A stretch of DNA of 64,000 bases from Campylobacter concisus (GCF_002092855.1 NZ_LVLC01000001.1:124001-188000); one strand, 5' to 3'. Shown: positions 27,315 through 37,574, counted from the stretch's first letter. Made by a program: numbers and translations. The notes: generated by a model from the sequence alone, not told the origin.

Positions 27315-28568
27315 TTAGCCGTTTATCTGATAGATCTTTTTTCGCTGGCTTGAGCTGCCGATGTTTAGGATTTTGCGGTATTTGGTGATGGTTCGGCGAA
27401 CGATTTGGATGTTAAATTTAGCTTGGATTAGCTCTTGAATTTTTAGGTCAGAAAGTGGCTTTTTGTGGTCTTCGCCTTTAATGAGCTCTAGTAAAAATTC
27501 CTTTATTGCAGCGTTTGAAGTCTCCTCGTCAAAGCCAGTTGAAAAGAAATTTTTAAGTGCGACCGTGCCTCTTGAACAGCTTAAATATTTGTTTGCGATC
27601 GCTCTTGAGATGGTTGAAGGGTTACGCCCAAGCTCGTCTGCTAGGTCTTTTAGCTTCATAGGTTTTATGTCACCACCCAAAAAGTAGTCATACTGATACT
27701 CAACTATCATGAGCCCTATCTTATAAAGCGTCGCTTTTCTCATCTCAAGGGCGTCTATGAGCTCGCTCGCCTCTTTTATACGTGAGCTTACAAAGGCCTC
27801 TTTCTCGTCTAATCCATCGGTATCAACCAAAATTTCTGGATAGTACTCATCATTTATCTGTACACTTATGCCACTGCTTGTGCTTAGCACGAAGATATCA
27901 GGCACCGCCTCTTTTTCATCTTCGAGATACTCAATGGCCGGTGGATTTTTAAATTTTTTTATGATCTTTAGCGCGTCGTCGTAAAATTTTAGCTTTCTAA
28001 GTTTTTCTATATTTTCAAAATTTAAGATGATTTTTCTTGCGCACTCTATGATCTCATCGCTTGCCTCTGCCTCGCTTAGCTGAAACAAAAAGCTCTCTTT
28101 GATATCTTTTGCACCCACGCCACAAGGCTCAAGGTAGGCAAATCTCGCTCTAACCCGCTCTACTTCGCCCTCATTAAAGCCTGAAAAAATTTCATTATCA
28201 TAGGAAAAATAACCTTCGTCATCTAAACACTCGATGATCTTATATGCGATATCTTGTGACTTTTGCGTGGGGAAAAGTGGCGGATTGATTTGACTAATTA
28301 GCTTTTCATAGAGGCTTTCTTTGTAAATACTTAAAGCCTCGATACTCTCGCTAACCGAGTTTTTGCTAACTTGCTCGAAAAAATTTCGCTTTTTTTCGCT
28401 TTTTTCTAAATTTTTATGTTCGATCGTGGCAAATGGGTTCTCTTTTATAAAAGGTTCAAGCGTCTCTTTTAGCTCATCAAGCCCGCTTTGAAGGATAGGA
28501 AGCCAGCTTCTTAGCGTTTGGTTTAGTTTGATCTTTGGCGCTAAAGTTTGCTTTTGCCTTAGCATCAT
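27315..28568 (-). CDS. rpoN: RNA polymerase sigma-54 factor
   Basis: Sigma-54, which in Campylobacter drives the middle flagellar genes (hook and basal body). Region I at the N-terminus (LRQKQTLAPKIKLNQTLRSWLPILQ) contacts core and activator, and the C-terminal RpoN box RRTITKYR (391-398) binds the -24 element. Product 417 residues, normal for the group. The ATG follows the lptB TAG directly. Last gene of the S4-tsaE-lptB-rpoN run; the lptB-rpoN link is common across proteobacteria. Confidence 0.95.
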   Translation of the reverse strand: MMLRQKQTLAPKIKLNQTLRSWLPILQSGLDELKETLEPFIKENPFATIEHKNLEKSEKKRNFFEQVSKNSVSESIEALSIYKESLYEKLISQINPPLFPTQKSQDIAYKIIECLDDEGYFSYDNEIFSGFNEGEVERVRARFAYLEPCGVGAKDIKESFLFQLSEAEASDEIIECARKIILNFENIEKLRKLKFYDDALKIIKKFKNPPAIEYLEDEKEAVPDIFVLSTSSGISVQINDEYYPEILVDTDGLDEKEAFVSSRIKEASELIDALEMRKATLYKIGLMIVEYQYDYFLGGDIKPMKLKDLADELGRNPSTISRAIANKYLSCSRGTVALKNFFSTGFDEETSNAAIKEFLLELIKGEDHKKPLSDLKIQELIQAKFNIQIVRRTITKYRKILNIGSSSQRKKIYQING

Positions 28569-29297
28569 CTACTCAAGTAGCTTAAATTCTTCGCCAAGAT
28601 AGTGCGTTCTAACGAGCTTGTTATTTGCCACTTCGCTAGCACTGCCGCTTGCTAGTAGCGAGCCGTCTTTGATGACGTAAGCTCTGTCGCAAATGGCCAG
28701 CGTCTCACGGACGTTGTGGTCAGTTATCAAAACGCCGATACCTAGCTTTTTAAGGTCTCTAACGATGCTTTGGATGTCGCTAACTGCGATAGGATCGACG
28801 CCTGCAAATGGCTCATCAAGCAGTAAAAATTTTGGCTTTATGATGAGGCTTCTAGCGATCTCACAGCGTCTGCGCTCGCCACCACTTAGGCTAACGCCCT
28901 TTCTTAGGCGGATAGGCTCGATATTTAGCATATTTAGCATCTCATTTACTCTTTTTGCTATCTCTTCTTCGCTTTGATTTAAAATTTCAGCCCCAAGGAG
29001 CAAATTTTCTTCGACACTTAGCTCTTTAAATATGCTTGATTCTTGCGGCAAATAGCCAATACCAAGGTGTGCCCTTTTGTGAAGTGGGACGTTTGTGATC
29101 TTTTCGTCATTTAAAAAGACATCTCCGCTAGTTGGCGAGATGAGTCCACAGATCATATAAAAAGTAGTCGTCTTTCCAGCACCATTTGGCCCAAGAAGCC
29201 CTACTACTTCGCCACTATTTACCTCTAAAGATATCCCTTTTATGATCTCAGTTTTTTTAATCGTCTTTTTTAGATCTTTTACTTCTAGTTTATGCAC
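28569..29297 (-). CDS. lptB: LPS export ABC transporter ATPase LptB
   Basis: ATPase of the LptB2FGC complex that extracts lipooligosaccharide from the inner membrane. Walker A GPNGAGKT is at residues 36-43, then LSGGERRR, Walker B FLLLDEPFAGVDP and the switch His in ITDHNVRET. The 242-residue length and the motif wording are LptB-like, as opposed to branched amino-acid LivG/LivF, and the neighbouring rpoN agrees. It starts at GTG inside the last codons of tsaE (8-base overlap) with GAGG upstream. Confidence 0.93.
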   Translation of the reverse strand: MHKLEVKDLKKTIKKTEIIKGISLEVNSGEVVGLLGPNGAGKTTTFYMICGLISPTSGDVFLNDEKITNVPLHKRAHLGIGYLPQESSIFKELSVEENLLLGAEILNQSEEEIAKRVNEMLNMLNIEPIRLRKGVSLSGGERRRCEIARSLIIKPKFLLLDEPFAGVDPIAVSDIQSIVRDLKKLGIGVLITDHNVRETLAICDRAYVIKDGSLLASGSASEVANNKLVRTHYLGEEFKLLE

Positions 29298-29688
29298 TTA
29301 TAACCTCGTATTTTCTGCCGTTTTTGCTAGGAGAAATTTTTACTAACGTATAGCTCTCGCCATTTTTCTTTAGAGCTTTTTCTAAATTTTCATCGCCCCA
29401 CTCTACTAGATGAAGCCCATCTTCAAATAAATTTTCAAAAAGGCCGTTTTTTGCCATCCCGTCAAATCCGATCTGGTAAATGTCGTAGTGGTAGATATCT
29501 TTACCATAAATTTGCATCAAAGAAAATGTAGGCGACGTCACGCTCTCATCTATGTCATGAGCCTTGATGATCGCCTTTACAAGCGTCGTTTTGCCACTTG
29601 CTAGATCGCCACTTAGTAGCACCACGCCACTTTTTGGCAGTACCCGCACAAGCTCATTAAGTTCATTTTCTAAAAGCTCAAAAACCAT
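29290..29688 (-). CDS. tsaE: tRNA t6A threonylcarbamoylation ATPase TsaE
   Basis: ATPase that works with TsaB and TsaD in making N6-threonylcarbamoyladenosine on ANN-decoding tRNAs. Walker A SGDLASGKTT is at residues 26-35, and the family motif SPTFSLMQIY, HYDIYQI and VEWGD follow. The ATG at 29688 overlaps the S4-gene TGA (TGATG); an upstream TTG is possible but unneeded. Product 132 residues, typical. Confidence 0.92.
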   Translation of the reverse strand: MVFELLENELNELVRVLPKSGVVLLSGDLASGKTTLVKAIIKAHDIDESVTSPTFSLMQIYGKDIYHYDIYQIGFDGMAKNGLFENLFEDGLHLVEWGDENLEKALKKNGESYTLVKISPSKNGRKYEVISA

Positions 29689-29933
29689 CAAAGCTCTTTT
29701 ACATATTCGCTTTGAGCGCTTTTTGGTATGCTTTTTGTAGTTGGGATCGCTAGCACCTCGTATCTCGCCTCGCGCGTTAGAAATTTGATGCTAACCACAT
29801 CGCCAACCTTAACATCTTTTGCCGCTTTTGCCTGCACGCCGTTGATGCTCACAACGCCGCTTTTGCACATATCTTCGCTAACGGCACGCCTTTTGGTGAT
29901 ATTTACTACGTTTAAAAATTTATCTACTCTCAT
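29688..29933 (-). CDS. Small S4-domain RNA-binding protein (HslR/RqcP type)
   Basis: An 81-residue protein that is essentially one S4 domain: MRVDKFLNVVNITKRR, then SGVVSINGVQAKAAKDVKVGDVV. Family members bind rRNA or tRNA; the heat-shock protein Hsp15 and the ribosome quality-control factor RqcP are of this type, both acting on stalled 50S subunits. Which role applies is not visible. No clear ribosome binding site precedes the ATG. It overlaps tsaE by one base. Confidence 0.85.
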   Translation of the reverse strand: MRVDKFLNVVNITKRRAVSEDMCKSGVVSINGVQAKAAKDVKVGDVVSIKFLTREARYEVLAIPTTKSIPKSAQSEYVKEL

Positions 29934-29966
29934 GCGGCGGATTTTAACAAAAATAGCCTTAAATTT

Positions 29967-30794
29967 TTAATCCTTTAGATATTTTAAAAGCTCTTTTAAA
30001 TTTAGAGGTATGACGCTGCCATGGGTTTGCCCTTTGTAAAACTCAAAGTGAGAATTTACGCCACTTTGTTTTAAAATTTTGGCTAAATCGCTCGTCTTTA
30101 AAGTGCCAGCTTTGTCAGTCTTGCCCTTTCTTTTTTCAAGCTCGCCAACGCTAAGAAAGACAAATTTAGCCTTTACTTTCTCTTTAAATTTACCCTCGCT
30201 CACATTTTGCTTTAAAATTTCAGACTCGCCCCACCAAAGAGATGGCGAAGCGATAAAGAAATTTGAAAATATACCCTCGTTTTTAAGCAAAGCATAGAGC
30301 GTAAAAAGCCCGCCAAAAGAGTGACCATAAAGGCTCTTTTGGCTGCCCTGCACTTTAAATTTCTCATCAATTAGCGGCACTAAATTTTTAGTCAAAAAGT
30401 AGTAAAACGCATCTGCGCCACCACCTTTACTAAACTCCTCGCCATCTGCCTTTGGCGTGAGATCTCTTGTGCGTTTTTCTACCTCGTAGCTTTTATCTGT
30501 GTCATATCCTATGCCTATTATTAGTGGTGCAGCCTTGCCATCAAATTCATTTAAGAGCATGTTAAACTGGGCATTTGCATCAAGCAAGAAAAGCACGTTT
30601 TTAAACTCATTTTGCCCCTTTAGCTTGGCTGTGAAAATTTTATAAATTTCATCATTTGCACTCATTTTAAAGGTTGAAATTTCAAATTTACTAGCAGATT
30701 TTTGGCTAAGTGGCTCAGGCGTTTGACTAGGTCCTGCGTGCAAAGCCTGCGTCACGCCAAGCGTAAAAAGCAAAAATTTAAACACTCTTACCAT
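29967..30794 (-). CDS. Periplasmic siderophore-type esterase (IroE/Cee-like)
   Basis: Alpha/beta hydrolase of the esterase-D/Fes-IroE group, 275 residues. A signal peptide ends around HAG (residue 21), so it is periplasmic. The nucleophile elbow GHSFGG places the catalytic Ser at 159, and a C-terminal His (QTHGSV) is in the right place. Its ATG overlaps the end of the TonB-dependent receptor gene by seven bases, so the two are translated together. Campylobacter Cee-type enzymes open tri-catecholate siderophores after import so that iron can be taken up; this is the likely role. Substrate not proven. Confidence 0.82.
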   Translation of the reverse strand: MVRVFKFLLFTLGVTQALHAGPSQTPEPLSQKSASKFEISTFKMSANDEIYKIFTAKLKGQNEFKNVLFLLDANAQFNMLLNEFDGKAAPLIIGIGYDTDKSYEVEKRTRDLTPKADGEEFSKGGGADAFYYFLTKNLVPLIDEKFKVQGSQKSLYGHSFGGLFTLYALLKNEGIFSNFFIASPSLWWGESEILKQNVSEGKFKEKVKAKFVFLSVGELEKRKGKTDKAGTLKTSDLAKILKQSGVNSHFEFYKGQTHGSVIPLNLKELLKYLKD

Positions 30795-32887
30795 TTTGCA
30801 GCGACCTTAAACCAAAATCTCCTGCCCTCTTGCGGATACCAGTAGTAATTGCCGTCGTCTGCTAGCGCCTCATCGTATCTTACTTTATCAAAGATATTGT
30901 AGGCATTTAGGCTAAGTGTTAGGTGCTTGTTTGCGTCCCAGCTTACGCCTGTATCAAATGTGAGTAAATTTTTATTATTTTCACTCACCTTATTGCCAGG
31001 GCCAAATTTCACACTAGTAAGCTTACTCTCATAGTTTGTGGTGAAGAATGTTTTTACACTCTTAATTGGTTTATAAGCAAGTGTTGCATGAAATGCATGC
31101 TCTGGGGTTGCTGTTAGGCTTTTTGCATCAAGTCTGCCAAGATTTGTCTCACTAAATTTCATCGGACCATTTGGCGTGTTTATCGTTGGGTTGCCAGTTT
31201 TTATTTTTGACTTATTATAGGTGTAGTTTGAGCTTAGATTTAGGTTTGAAAGGATGTCATAGTCGCCGCTTAACTCAACGCCCCAAACAGTCGCACCTTC
31301 AATATTAAAGTAAGTTCCCCAACCAGGGCAATTAACACTTGGCGCACCTGAGCAAGTACCAAAAGCTGGAATTCTATTTACATTACTGCCGTCAGTGTCT
31401 AAGATCTTATCTTTAAATTCATTTTTAAAAAACATTACCGAGCCTCTAAAATCAGCCTGATTGTCATAATATGCACCAACTTCGTAAGTTATACTTTTTT
31501 CTGGCTTTAGATCTTTGTTTCCAAAATCAACTATTTTCCAGCCGCCTTGGATAGTGCCGACCGCAGGAGAAATTTGATTTACATTTGGCGTTTTATAGCC
31601 AGTCGCCACGCCACCTTTTAAACTTAGCGTATCTGTGGCGTTATAGACTAGGTAGGCTCTTGGCGAGAGGTGGTTGCCAAAAAATTCGTTGTGCGTAAGC
31701 CTTGAGCCAAGCGTTAAAAATAGCTTCTCTTCTAAAATTTGCCACTCATCCTCGATAAATCCTGCATGCTCGCTCATCGAGTAACTTTTTGGGCTTTCAA
31801 GGCCATTTTTTGAGGCGTTTGAAACGATGAAGGTAGTGCCGACATTTTGCTTGCTAAAATCATAGCCAAAAGTGAGTGTATGCGCACCAAAAAACGTTGT
31901 AAATTTAGAGTTAAAGTTATGATTTTTAGCTTTTGCAGGTATGAATTTATCAAAAAGGCTCGTTCTTTGTGTCTGATCATAGATGTAGCTAAGATCAGCG
32001 TTTAGGCTATCAAATTCGCCAAGATAGCCCACACCATAGCTCTTTTTCTCGTAGTCATAGGCATTTAGAAGTCTATTTGTTCTAGTAGTGGCTGACTTTC
32101 CAACAGTTCTTGAGTAATCATGCCTTTCGTTTGATCCAAGGATGAAAAATTTATTGTGCTCATCTGGAGTGATCCAAAGTTTTGCACTTAAATTCCTCTT
32201 ATCGCTCTTTTGATAACCGCCTTTATAGTTGTCCTCATCTCTTAGCTTTTTATATCCCCAAAGCTGAAGTGCAAAAAGGTCTTTATAAAGAGGTAAATTT
32301 AGATAAAAGTCGCCTTGCCTGCCATCTCCTATGCCTTTGTGAGTGTTTATAGTGGTTGAAATGCCGACGTTGCCACTAAATTTTGAAAAATCCTTTTTGG
32401 TAATGATATTTATCACACCTCCAACTGCGTCGCTACCATAAAGCGAACTCATAGGACCACGGATAACCTCTATACGCTCGATTGCTTCAGCTGGTGGGAT
32501 GAAATTTGAGTTCATATCCCCTGCTCCGCCCTTTGGATTTGCGCTGCTTGAATTTACTCTTTTACCATCAATCAAAACTAGCGTTTGAGAGCTTTCCATA
32601 CCGCGTATCGAGATACCGCTGGCTGGACCATCCTCGCCACCGACGACATTTACGCCTGGCACTTTCTGGGCGATTGAGTGAAGTGAAGTAAAGCTATCTT
32701 TTGTAAGCTCGTCACCACCTATCACGCTTATGCTCGCAGGTGCTTCTTTTATCTGCTGCGAAAAGCCACTCGCACTTACTACAACACCATCAAGCCTTGT
32801 TTCGTTATTGTCTTTATGCTCTGCTCCAAAGAGTGAATTTGCCACACAAACACTAAGGCAGATGGCAATAAATTTTGTTTTTCTCAC
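30788..32887 (-). CDS. TonB-dependent catecholate siderophore receptor
   Basis: Outer-membrane receptor of about 699 residues. The GTG at 32887 is chosen because AAAGGAT lies just upstream and it opens a clean signal peptide (to SLFGA); the longer open frame runs into AT-rich leader. The plug domain carries a TonB-box-like start (LDGVVVSASG), GISIRGMESSQTLVLIDGKRVN and the conserved RIEVIRGPMSSLYGSDAVGGVINIITK; the rest is beta-barrel ending RRFWFKVAAKW. FepA/IroN/CfrB-type receptors are the nearest in wording. Coupled to the periplasmic esterase, it should import a ferric catecholate. A Cys pair (CSGAPSVNC) lies in an external loop. Confidence 0.9.
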   Translation of the reverse strand: MRKTKFIAICLSVCVANSLFGAEHKDNNETRLDGVVVSASGFSQQIKEAPASISVIGGDELTKDSFTSLHSIAQKVPGVNVVGGEDGPASGISIRGMESSQTLVLIDGKRVNSSSANPKGGAGDMNSNFIPPAEAIERIEVIRGPMSSLYGSDAVGGVINIITKKDFSKFSGNVGISTTINTHKGIGDGRQGDFYLNLPLYKDLFALQLWGYKKLRDEDNYKGGYQKSDKRNLSAKLWITPDEHNKFFILGSNERHDYSRTVGKSATTRTNRLLNAYDYEKKSYGVGYLGEFDSLNADLSYIYDQTQRTSLFDKFIPAKAKNHNFNSKFTTFFGAHTLTFGYDFSKQNVGTTFIVSNASKNGLESPKSYSMSEHAGFIEDEWQILEEKLFLTLGSRLTHNEFFGNHLSPRAYLVYNATDTLSLKGGVATGYKTPNVNQISPAVGTIQGGWKIVDFGNKDLKPEKSITYEVGAYYDNQADFRGSVMFFKNEFKDKILDTDGSNVNRIPAFGTCSGAPSVNCPGWGTYFNIEGATVWGVELSGDYDILSNLNLSSNYTYNKSKIKTGNPTINTPNGPMKFSETNLGRLDAKSLTATPEHAFHATLAYKPIKSVKTFFTTNYESKLTSVKFGPGNKVSENNKNLLTFDTGVSWDANKHLTLSLNAYNIFDKVRYDEALADDGNYYWYPQEGRRFWFKVAAKW

Positions 32888-32949
32888 GACTATCCTTTTA
32901 AATTTAATTTGAAAAAGTTTGAAATTTAACAAAGTATCTTTTAAAACAA

Positions 32950-32975
32950 TATTAATTATCATAATTTTAATATAG
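32950..32975 (-). promoter_or_regulatory. Candidate Fur box upstream of the receptor gene
   Basis: Within the 201-base AT-rich gap between the receptor and argG, the minus strand reads AAAATTATGATAATTAATAT, a fair match to the GATAAT-repeat Fur consensus about 65-85 bases before the receptor start. In so AT-rich a context it could arise by chance. It fits the expected iron regulation of the receptor-esterase pair. Confidence 0.3.
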
Positions 32976-33055
32976 TATTATTTTTTATAAAATTTTCTAA
33001 GAAAAAACTTACATTATTTATTAAATTAGTTTATTAAAAATTAATCAATTTAGGC

Positions 33056-33061
33056 TAAAAT
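33056..33061 (+). promoter_or_regulatory. -10 element upstream of argG
   Basis: TAAAAT at 33056-33061, 28 bases before the argG ATG, with T-rich tracts upstream and the AAGGAAG ribosome binding site between. No -35 is needed in this genus. It probably starts the argG-rplI-hslV-hslU-era transcript. Confidence 0.45.
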
Positions 33062-33088
33062 ACGACCATTTTAACAAAAGGAAGAGCT

Positions 33089-34312
33089 ATGAAAAAAGAC
33101 GTAAAAAAAGTGGTTTTAGCATACTCTGGCGGACTTGACACAAGTATCATTTTAAAATGGCTTCAAGATGAATATAACTGCGAAGTAGTCACATTTACAG
33201 CTGACATCGGCCAAGGCGAAGAGCTAGAGCCTGCACGTAAAAAAGCCCTAGCACTTGGCGTGAAACCTGAAAATATTTTTATTGAAGATTTAAGAGAAGA
33301 ATTTGTACGTGATTATGTATTTCCAATGTTTAGAGCCAATGCGGTCTACGAGGGCGAGTATCTACTTGGCACATCAATCGCTCGCCCACTAATAGCAAAA
33401 CGCCAAAGCGAGATCGCAAGACTTGTTGGTGCTGATGGCGTGAGCCACGGAGCAACAGGCAAAGGCAACGACCAAGTTCGCTTTGAGCTTGGATACTACG
33501 CGCTCGGCGACAACCTAACTATTATAGCTCCATGGCGCGAGTGGGATCTAAATAGCCGCGAAAAACTTTTGGCATATGCTGAGAAAAACGGCATAGATAT
33601 CACTAAAAAACCAGGCAAAAGCCCATACTCAATGGACGCAAATTTACTTCACATAAGCTACGAAGGTCTAGTGCTTGAAGACCCAAGCCACGCACCAGAA
33701 GATGATATGTGGAGATGGACAGTAAGCCCCAAAGATGCTCCAGATAAAAGCGAGATCATCGAGATCGGCTATGAAAAAGGTGATCCAGTGAGCATAAACG
33801 GTAAAAAAATGAGCCCAGCTGAAATTTTAACCGAGCTAAACCGCCTTGGCGCAAAACACGGTATAGGCAGACTTGACATCGTAGAAAACCGCTCTGTTGG
33901 TATGAAGAGTCGCGGATGTTACGAAACTCCTGGCGGCACGATAATGCTAAAAGCTCATAGAGCGATCGAGAGCATCACGCTTGACCGCGGCGCAGCTCAC
34001 TTAAAAGATGAGATCATGCCAAAATACGCCGAGCTAATTTACAACGGCTACTGGTGGTCACCTGAGCGAAATATGCTCCAAGCTCTCATCGATAAGAGCC
34101 AAGAGTACGTAAATGGCTCTGTTAAAGTTGAGCTTTATAAAGGCAACGTGACTATTCTTGGCAGAAACAGCAAAGATGATAATCTATTTAGCGAGGCATA
34201 CTGCACATTTGAAGAAGACAGCGTTTATGACCAAAAAGATGCAGAGGGATTTATCAAACTAAATGCGCTTCGTTTTATCATCGCACGTAAAAATGGGCGA
34301 AAATTTGACTAA
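33089..34312 (+). CDS. argG: Argininosuccinate synthase
   Basis: Joins citrulline and aspartate, at the cost of ATP, in arginine synthesis. The PP-loop AYSGGLDTS near the N-terminus binds [18 protein letters not shown] and the later [15 protein letters not shown] are also family signatures. Product 407 residues, full length. AAGGAAG precedes the ATG. The gene heads a block (argG-rplI-hslV-hslU-era) also known from other Campylobacter. Confidence 0.96.
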   Translation: MKKDVKKVVLAYSGGLDTSIILKWLQDEYNCEVVTFTADIGQGEELEPARKKALALGVKPENIFIEDLREEFVRDYVFPMFRANAVYEGEYLLGTSIARPLIAKRQSEIARLVGADGVSHGATGKGNDQVRFELGYYALGDNLTIIAPWREWDLNSREKLLAYAEKNGIDITKKPGKSPYSMDANLLHISYEGLVLEDPSHAPEDDMWRWTVSPKDAPDKSEIIEIGYEKGDPVSINGKKMSPAEILTELNRLGAKHGIGRLDIVENRSVGMKSRGCYETPGGTIMLKAHRAIESITLDRGAAHLKDEIMPKYAELIYNGYWWSPERNMLQALIDKSQEYVNGSVKVELYKGNVTILGRNSKDDNLFSEAYCTFEEDSVYDQKDAEGFIKLNALRFIIARKNGRKFD

Positions 34313-34337
34313 AAGATAAAATTTAAAAAGGAAAGAA

Positions 34338-34784
34338 ATGAAAGTATTATTAATAAAAGATGTAAAGGCGCTTGGTAAAGCTGGCGAGATAAAAGAGGTA
34401 AAAGACGGCTATGGCAACAACTTTTTAATCGGTAAAGGCTTTGCAAAAGCAGCTACTCCAGACGTTCTTCGCCAATATGAAGCAGCCCAAAAAAGAAAGG
34501 CCGAAGAGCTAAAATATGAGATCGCAAATTTAGAAAAACTTAAAGAAGAGCTTGAAAAAGTGACAGTTGTCATCAAAAAAACTCTTGGTGCAAATGGCTC
34601 GCTTTTTGGCTCAGTCTCAAAAGAAGAGATCGCAGCAGAGCTTGAAAAAACTCATCATTTAGTTGTCGAAAAAAAAGCGATCGACATGGATACACATCTA
34701 AAAGCGGTAGGCCTTTATGACGTTCATGTAAAGCTTGGACACTCGATAAATGCGAGCTTGAAGGTTGATGTGCAAGGAGAGTAG
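34338..34784 (+). CDS. rplI: 50S ribosomal protein L9
   Basis: L9, 148 residues, with the N-terminal rRNA-binding domain (KVLLIKDVKALGKAGEIKEV and DGYGNNFLIGKGFAKAA), the long connecting helix and the C-terminal domain. AAAGGAAAG precedes the ATG. Its stop is immediately followed by the hslV ATG. Confidence 0.96.
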   Translation: MKVLLIKDVKALGKAGEIKEVKDGYGNNFLIGKGFAKAATPDVLRQYEAAQKRKAEELKYEIANLEKLKEELEKVTVVIKKTLGANGSLFGSVSKEEIAAELEKTHHLVVEKKAIDMDTHLKAVGLYDVHVKLGHSINASLKVDVQGE

Positions 34785-35318
34785 ATGTTTCATGCGACAA
34801 CCATCTTAGCCTACAAAGGCAAAAATAAAGCGGTCATTGGCGGCGACGGACAGGTGAGCTTTGGCAACACCGTCTTAAAAGGAAATGCCGTAAAAATTCG
34901 CAAAATTCATAACGGCAAAGTTCTAGCTGGCTTTGCTGGTAGCACTGCTGATGCGTTTAATCTTTTTGATATGTTTGAGAAAAATTTAGAGCATACAAAG
35001 GGCGATTTGCTAAAGGCGGTTATAGAATTTAGCAAAGAGTGGCGCAAAGACAAGTATCTAAGAAAGCTTGAGGCGATGATGCTTGTGCTTGATAGAGATA
35101 AAATTTTCTTACTTAGTGGCACTGGAGATGTTGTAGAACCAGAAGATGGCAAGATAGCAGCTATCGGAAGTGGTGGCAACTACGCACTTTCAGCAGCCCG
35201 TGCCTTAGATAAATTTGCCGATATCGACGAAGAAGAGCTAGTTAAAGAGAGCCTTAAGATCGCCGGAGAAATTTGCATCTATACAAATACAAACATCAAA
35301 ACTTATGTTTTAGAATAA
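34785..35318 (+). CDS. hslV: ATP-dependent protease subunit HslV
   Basis: Proteolytic chamber of the HslUV (ClpYQ) protease. Residues 1-4 (MFHA) would be removed to expose the N-terminal Thr nucleophile (TTILAYKG), as in B. subtilis Clp[10 protein letters not shown] and [14 protein letters not shown] are family motifs. Product 177 residues. It starts directly after rplI; hslU follows after 8 bases. Confidence 0.95.
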   Translation: MFHATTILAYKGKNKAVIGGDGQVSFGNTVLKGNAVKIRKIHNGKVLAGFAGSTADAFNLFDMFEKNLEHTKGDLLKAVIEFSKEWRKDKYLRKLEAMMLVLDRDKIFLLSGTGDVVEPEDGKIAAIGSGGNYALSAARALDKFADIDEEELVKESLKIAGEICIYTNTNIKTYVLE

Positions 35319-35326
35319 GAGAGAAA

Positions 35327-36649
35327 ATGAACTTAACACCAAGAGAAATTGTTAAATTTTTAGATGACTATGTGATCGGTCAAAAGGACGCCAAAAAGAT
35401 CATAGCGATCGCGCTTCGCAACAGATATCGCCGTATGAAGCTTGAAAAGAGCTTGCAAGATGACATCATGCCAAAAAATATCTTGATGATCGGCTCAACT
35501 GGCGTTGGTAAAACTGAGATCGCAAGGCGTCTTTCAAAGATGATGGGGCTGCCATTTATCAAGGTCGAGGCTAGCAAATATACCGAGGTTGGCTTTGTTG
35601 GCCGTGATGTTGAAAGTATGGTAAGAGATCTTGCTATGGCCTCATATAACCTCGTAAAAAACGAGCAAAGCGAGAAAAATCAAGATAAAATCAACGCCTA
35701 CATCGAAGAAAAGATCGTCTCAAAGCTACTTCCGCCACTTCCAAAAGGTGCTAGTGAAGAGAAGCAAGCAGAGTATGCAAAGAGCTATGACAAGATGCTA
35801 AATAGGCTAAGAAACGGCGAGCTTGACGAGCTAAGCATCGAGATAGAGGTGCAGCAAAATCCGCTTGAAGCTGGCTCAAACGTACCACCTGATATGGCGC
35901 AGATGCAAGAGAGCTTTATAAAGATAATTGGCATCGGCGGTAAAAACATCAAAAAAGAGATGAAGGTAAAAGACGCCAAAAAAGCCCTTCAAAGCGAAGC
36001 AAATGATAAAATTTTAGACCTTGAAAGCGTAAAAACTGAGGCTTTAAGAAGAGCTGAAAACGAGGGCATCATCTTTATAGACGAGATCGATAAGGTAGCC
36101 GTTGGCTCAGGTAGCTCAAACAGGCAAGATCCTAGCAAAGAAGGCGTGCAAAGAGACTTGTTACCGATCGTTGAGGGCTCAAATGTAAATACAAAATTTG
36201 GAAATTTAAAGACAGATCATATCTTATTTATTGCAGCTGGCGCCTTTCATATAAGCAAACCAAGCGATCTCATCCCAGAGCTTCAAGGTCGTTTCCCACT
36301 AAGAGTCGAGCTTGATAGCCTTGATGAGGACGCGCTTTATCAAATTTTAACTCAGCCAAAAAATTCGCTTTTAAAGCAATACATCGCACTTCTTTCAACT
36401 GAAAATGTCGAGCTAGAATTTGACGATGAAGCGATAAAAGAGATAGCAAGGATCGCTCATGCCGCAAATGAAAAGATGGAAGACATCGGTGCTAGACGCC
36501 TTCATACGGTAATCGAGCGCGTGATAGAAGATATTAGCTTTGAGGCTAGCGAAAAGAGCGGCGAGAAGATAAATGTAACAAAAGAGCTCGTAAAAGAGCG
36601 CCTAAAAGACGTGGTTGAGGATCAAGACCTAGCGAGGTATATACTTTGA
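35327..36649 (+). CDS. hslU: HslU unfoldase ATPase of the HslUV protease
   Basis: AAA+ unfoldase that feeds substrates to HslV. Walker A GSTGVGKT is at residues 56-63, Walker [10 protein letters not shown], and the I-domain lies between them; the C-terminal tail that inserts into HslV ends RYIL, conserved in the family. The ATG at 35327 has AGAGAAA upstream and aligns with the family start; a longer frame reaches into hslV. Product 440 residues. The stop overlaps the TTG start of era. Confidence 0.95.
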   Translation: MNLTPREIVKFLDDYVIGQKDAKKIIAIALRNRYRRMKLEKSLQDDIMPKNILMIGSTGVGKTEIARRLSKMMGLPFIKVEASKYTEVGFVGRDVESMVRDLAMASYNLVKNEQSEKNQDKINAYIEEKIVSKLLPPLPKGASEEKQAEYAKSYDKMLNRLRNGELDELSIEIEVQQNPLEAGSNVPPDMAQMQESFIKIIGIGGKNIKKEMKVKDAKKALQSEANDKILDLESVKTEALRRAENEGIIFIDEIDKVAVGSGSSNRQDPSKEGVQRDLLPIVEGSNVNTKFGNLKTDHILFIAAGAFHISKPSDLIPELQGRFPLRVELDSLDEDALYQILTQPKNSLLKQYIALLSTENVELEFDDEAIKEIARIAHAANEKMEDIGARRLHTVIERVIEDISFEASEKSGEKINVTKELVKERLKDVVEDQDLARYIL

Positions 36650-37515
36650 AATCAGGCTTTGTTAGCATCATAGGACGCACAAATGCTGGCAAAAGCTCGT
36701 TTTTAAATGCTTTGTTAAACGAAAAGATCGCCATTGTTTCGCATAAACAAAACGCAACTCGCAGAAAGATAAATGGCATCGTTATGAATGGTGAAGATCA
36801 AATCATCTTCACCGACACGCCAGGACTTCATGAAAGCAACAAGGTGATAAATCAACTGCTAATTAGCCAAGCGATAAAATCGATGGGAGATTGCGATCTC
36901 ATCGTATTTTTAGCGCCCATCCATGATGATACAGAAGACTATGAGAAATTTCTGGCACTAAATCCTGAAAAACCACACATCTTAGTACTAACAAAAGTCG
37001 ATGAGAGCTCAAATGCAAAGGTACTTGAAAAGATCACTAAGTATCAAAAATTTCAAGATAAATTTGCAGCCTTACTTACTTTTAGCACCAAGCAGCCTAC
37101 CTATAAAAAGCCGCTTCTTGATGAAATTTGCAAGCTTTTGCCAGAGCATGAGTACTTTTACGATCCAGAATTTCTTACTCCGACAAATGAGAAGGAAATT
37201 TTTAGAGAATTTATACTTGAAGCGATCTATGAAAATTTAAGCGATGAGATCCCATATCTTAGCGATGCGATCATAAAAAGCGTAAAAGAAAAACCTGGCA
37301 TTACTGAAATTTTTGCAAGTATCATCACTGAGCGTGAAATCCATAAAAGTATGATCATCGGAAAAAATGGTGAAACGATAAAACGAATAGGAATTTTTGC
37401 AAGAAAGTTAATACAAAATTTAACCGGATCAAAGGTCTTTTTGAAACTCGATGTAATCGTTAAAAAAGGCTGGAGTAAAGAAGAAAAGAGCCTTAATAAA
37501 ATAATTGGATATTGA
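36646..37515 (+). CDS. era: GTPase Era
   Basis: GTPase that assists 30S subunit maturation by binding the 3' end of 16S rRNA. G1 GRTNAGKS (10-17), G3 DTPG and G4 TKVD are present, followed by the C-terminal KH domain ([17 protein letters not shown]). Product 289 residues. Translation starts at TTG, overlapping the hslU TGA (TTGA), which is the only reasonable start. Last gene of the argG block; a new promoter region follows. Confidence 0.95.
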   Translation: MKSGFVSIIGRTNAGKSSFLNALLNEKIAIVSHKQNATRRKINGIVMNGEDQIIFTDTPGLHESNKVINQLLISQAIKSMGDCDLIVFLAPIHDDTEDYEKFLALNPEKPHILVLTKVDESSNAKVLEKITKYQKFQDKFAALLTFSTKQPTYKKPLLDEICKLLPEHEYFYDPEFLTPTNEKEIFREFILEAIYENLSDEIPYLSDAIIKSVKEKPGITEIFASIITEREIHKSMIIGKNGETIKRIGIFARKLIQNLTGSKVFLKLDVIVKKGWSKEEKSLNKIIGY

Positions 37516-37534
37516 TTTTTTATTGTAAAAATAT

Positions 37535-37540
37535 TAAAAT
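37535..37540 (+). promoter_or_regulatory. -10 element for the transformation (Cts) gene cluster
   Basis: TAAAAT at 37535-37540 in the 59-base gap between era and the first cluster gene, preceded by T-rich and A-rich tracts. GAGG (37562-37565) then serves the ATG at 37575. It is the only sizeable gap before a run of nine overlapping genes, so it is the likely promoter of the whole cluster. Confidence 0.45.
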
Positions 37541-37574
37541 ACAGCCCAATTAGAGCATTATGAGGTAAATTTTT

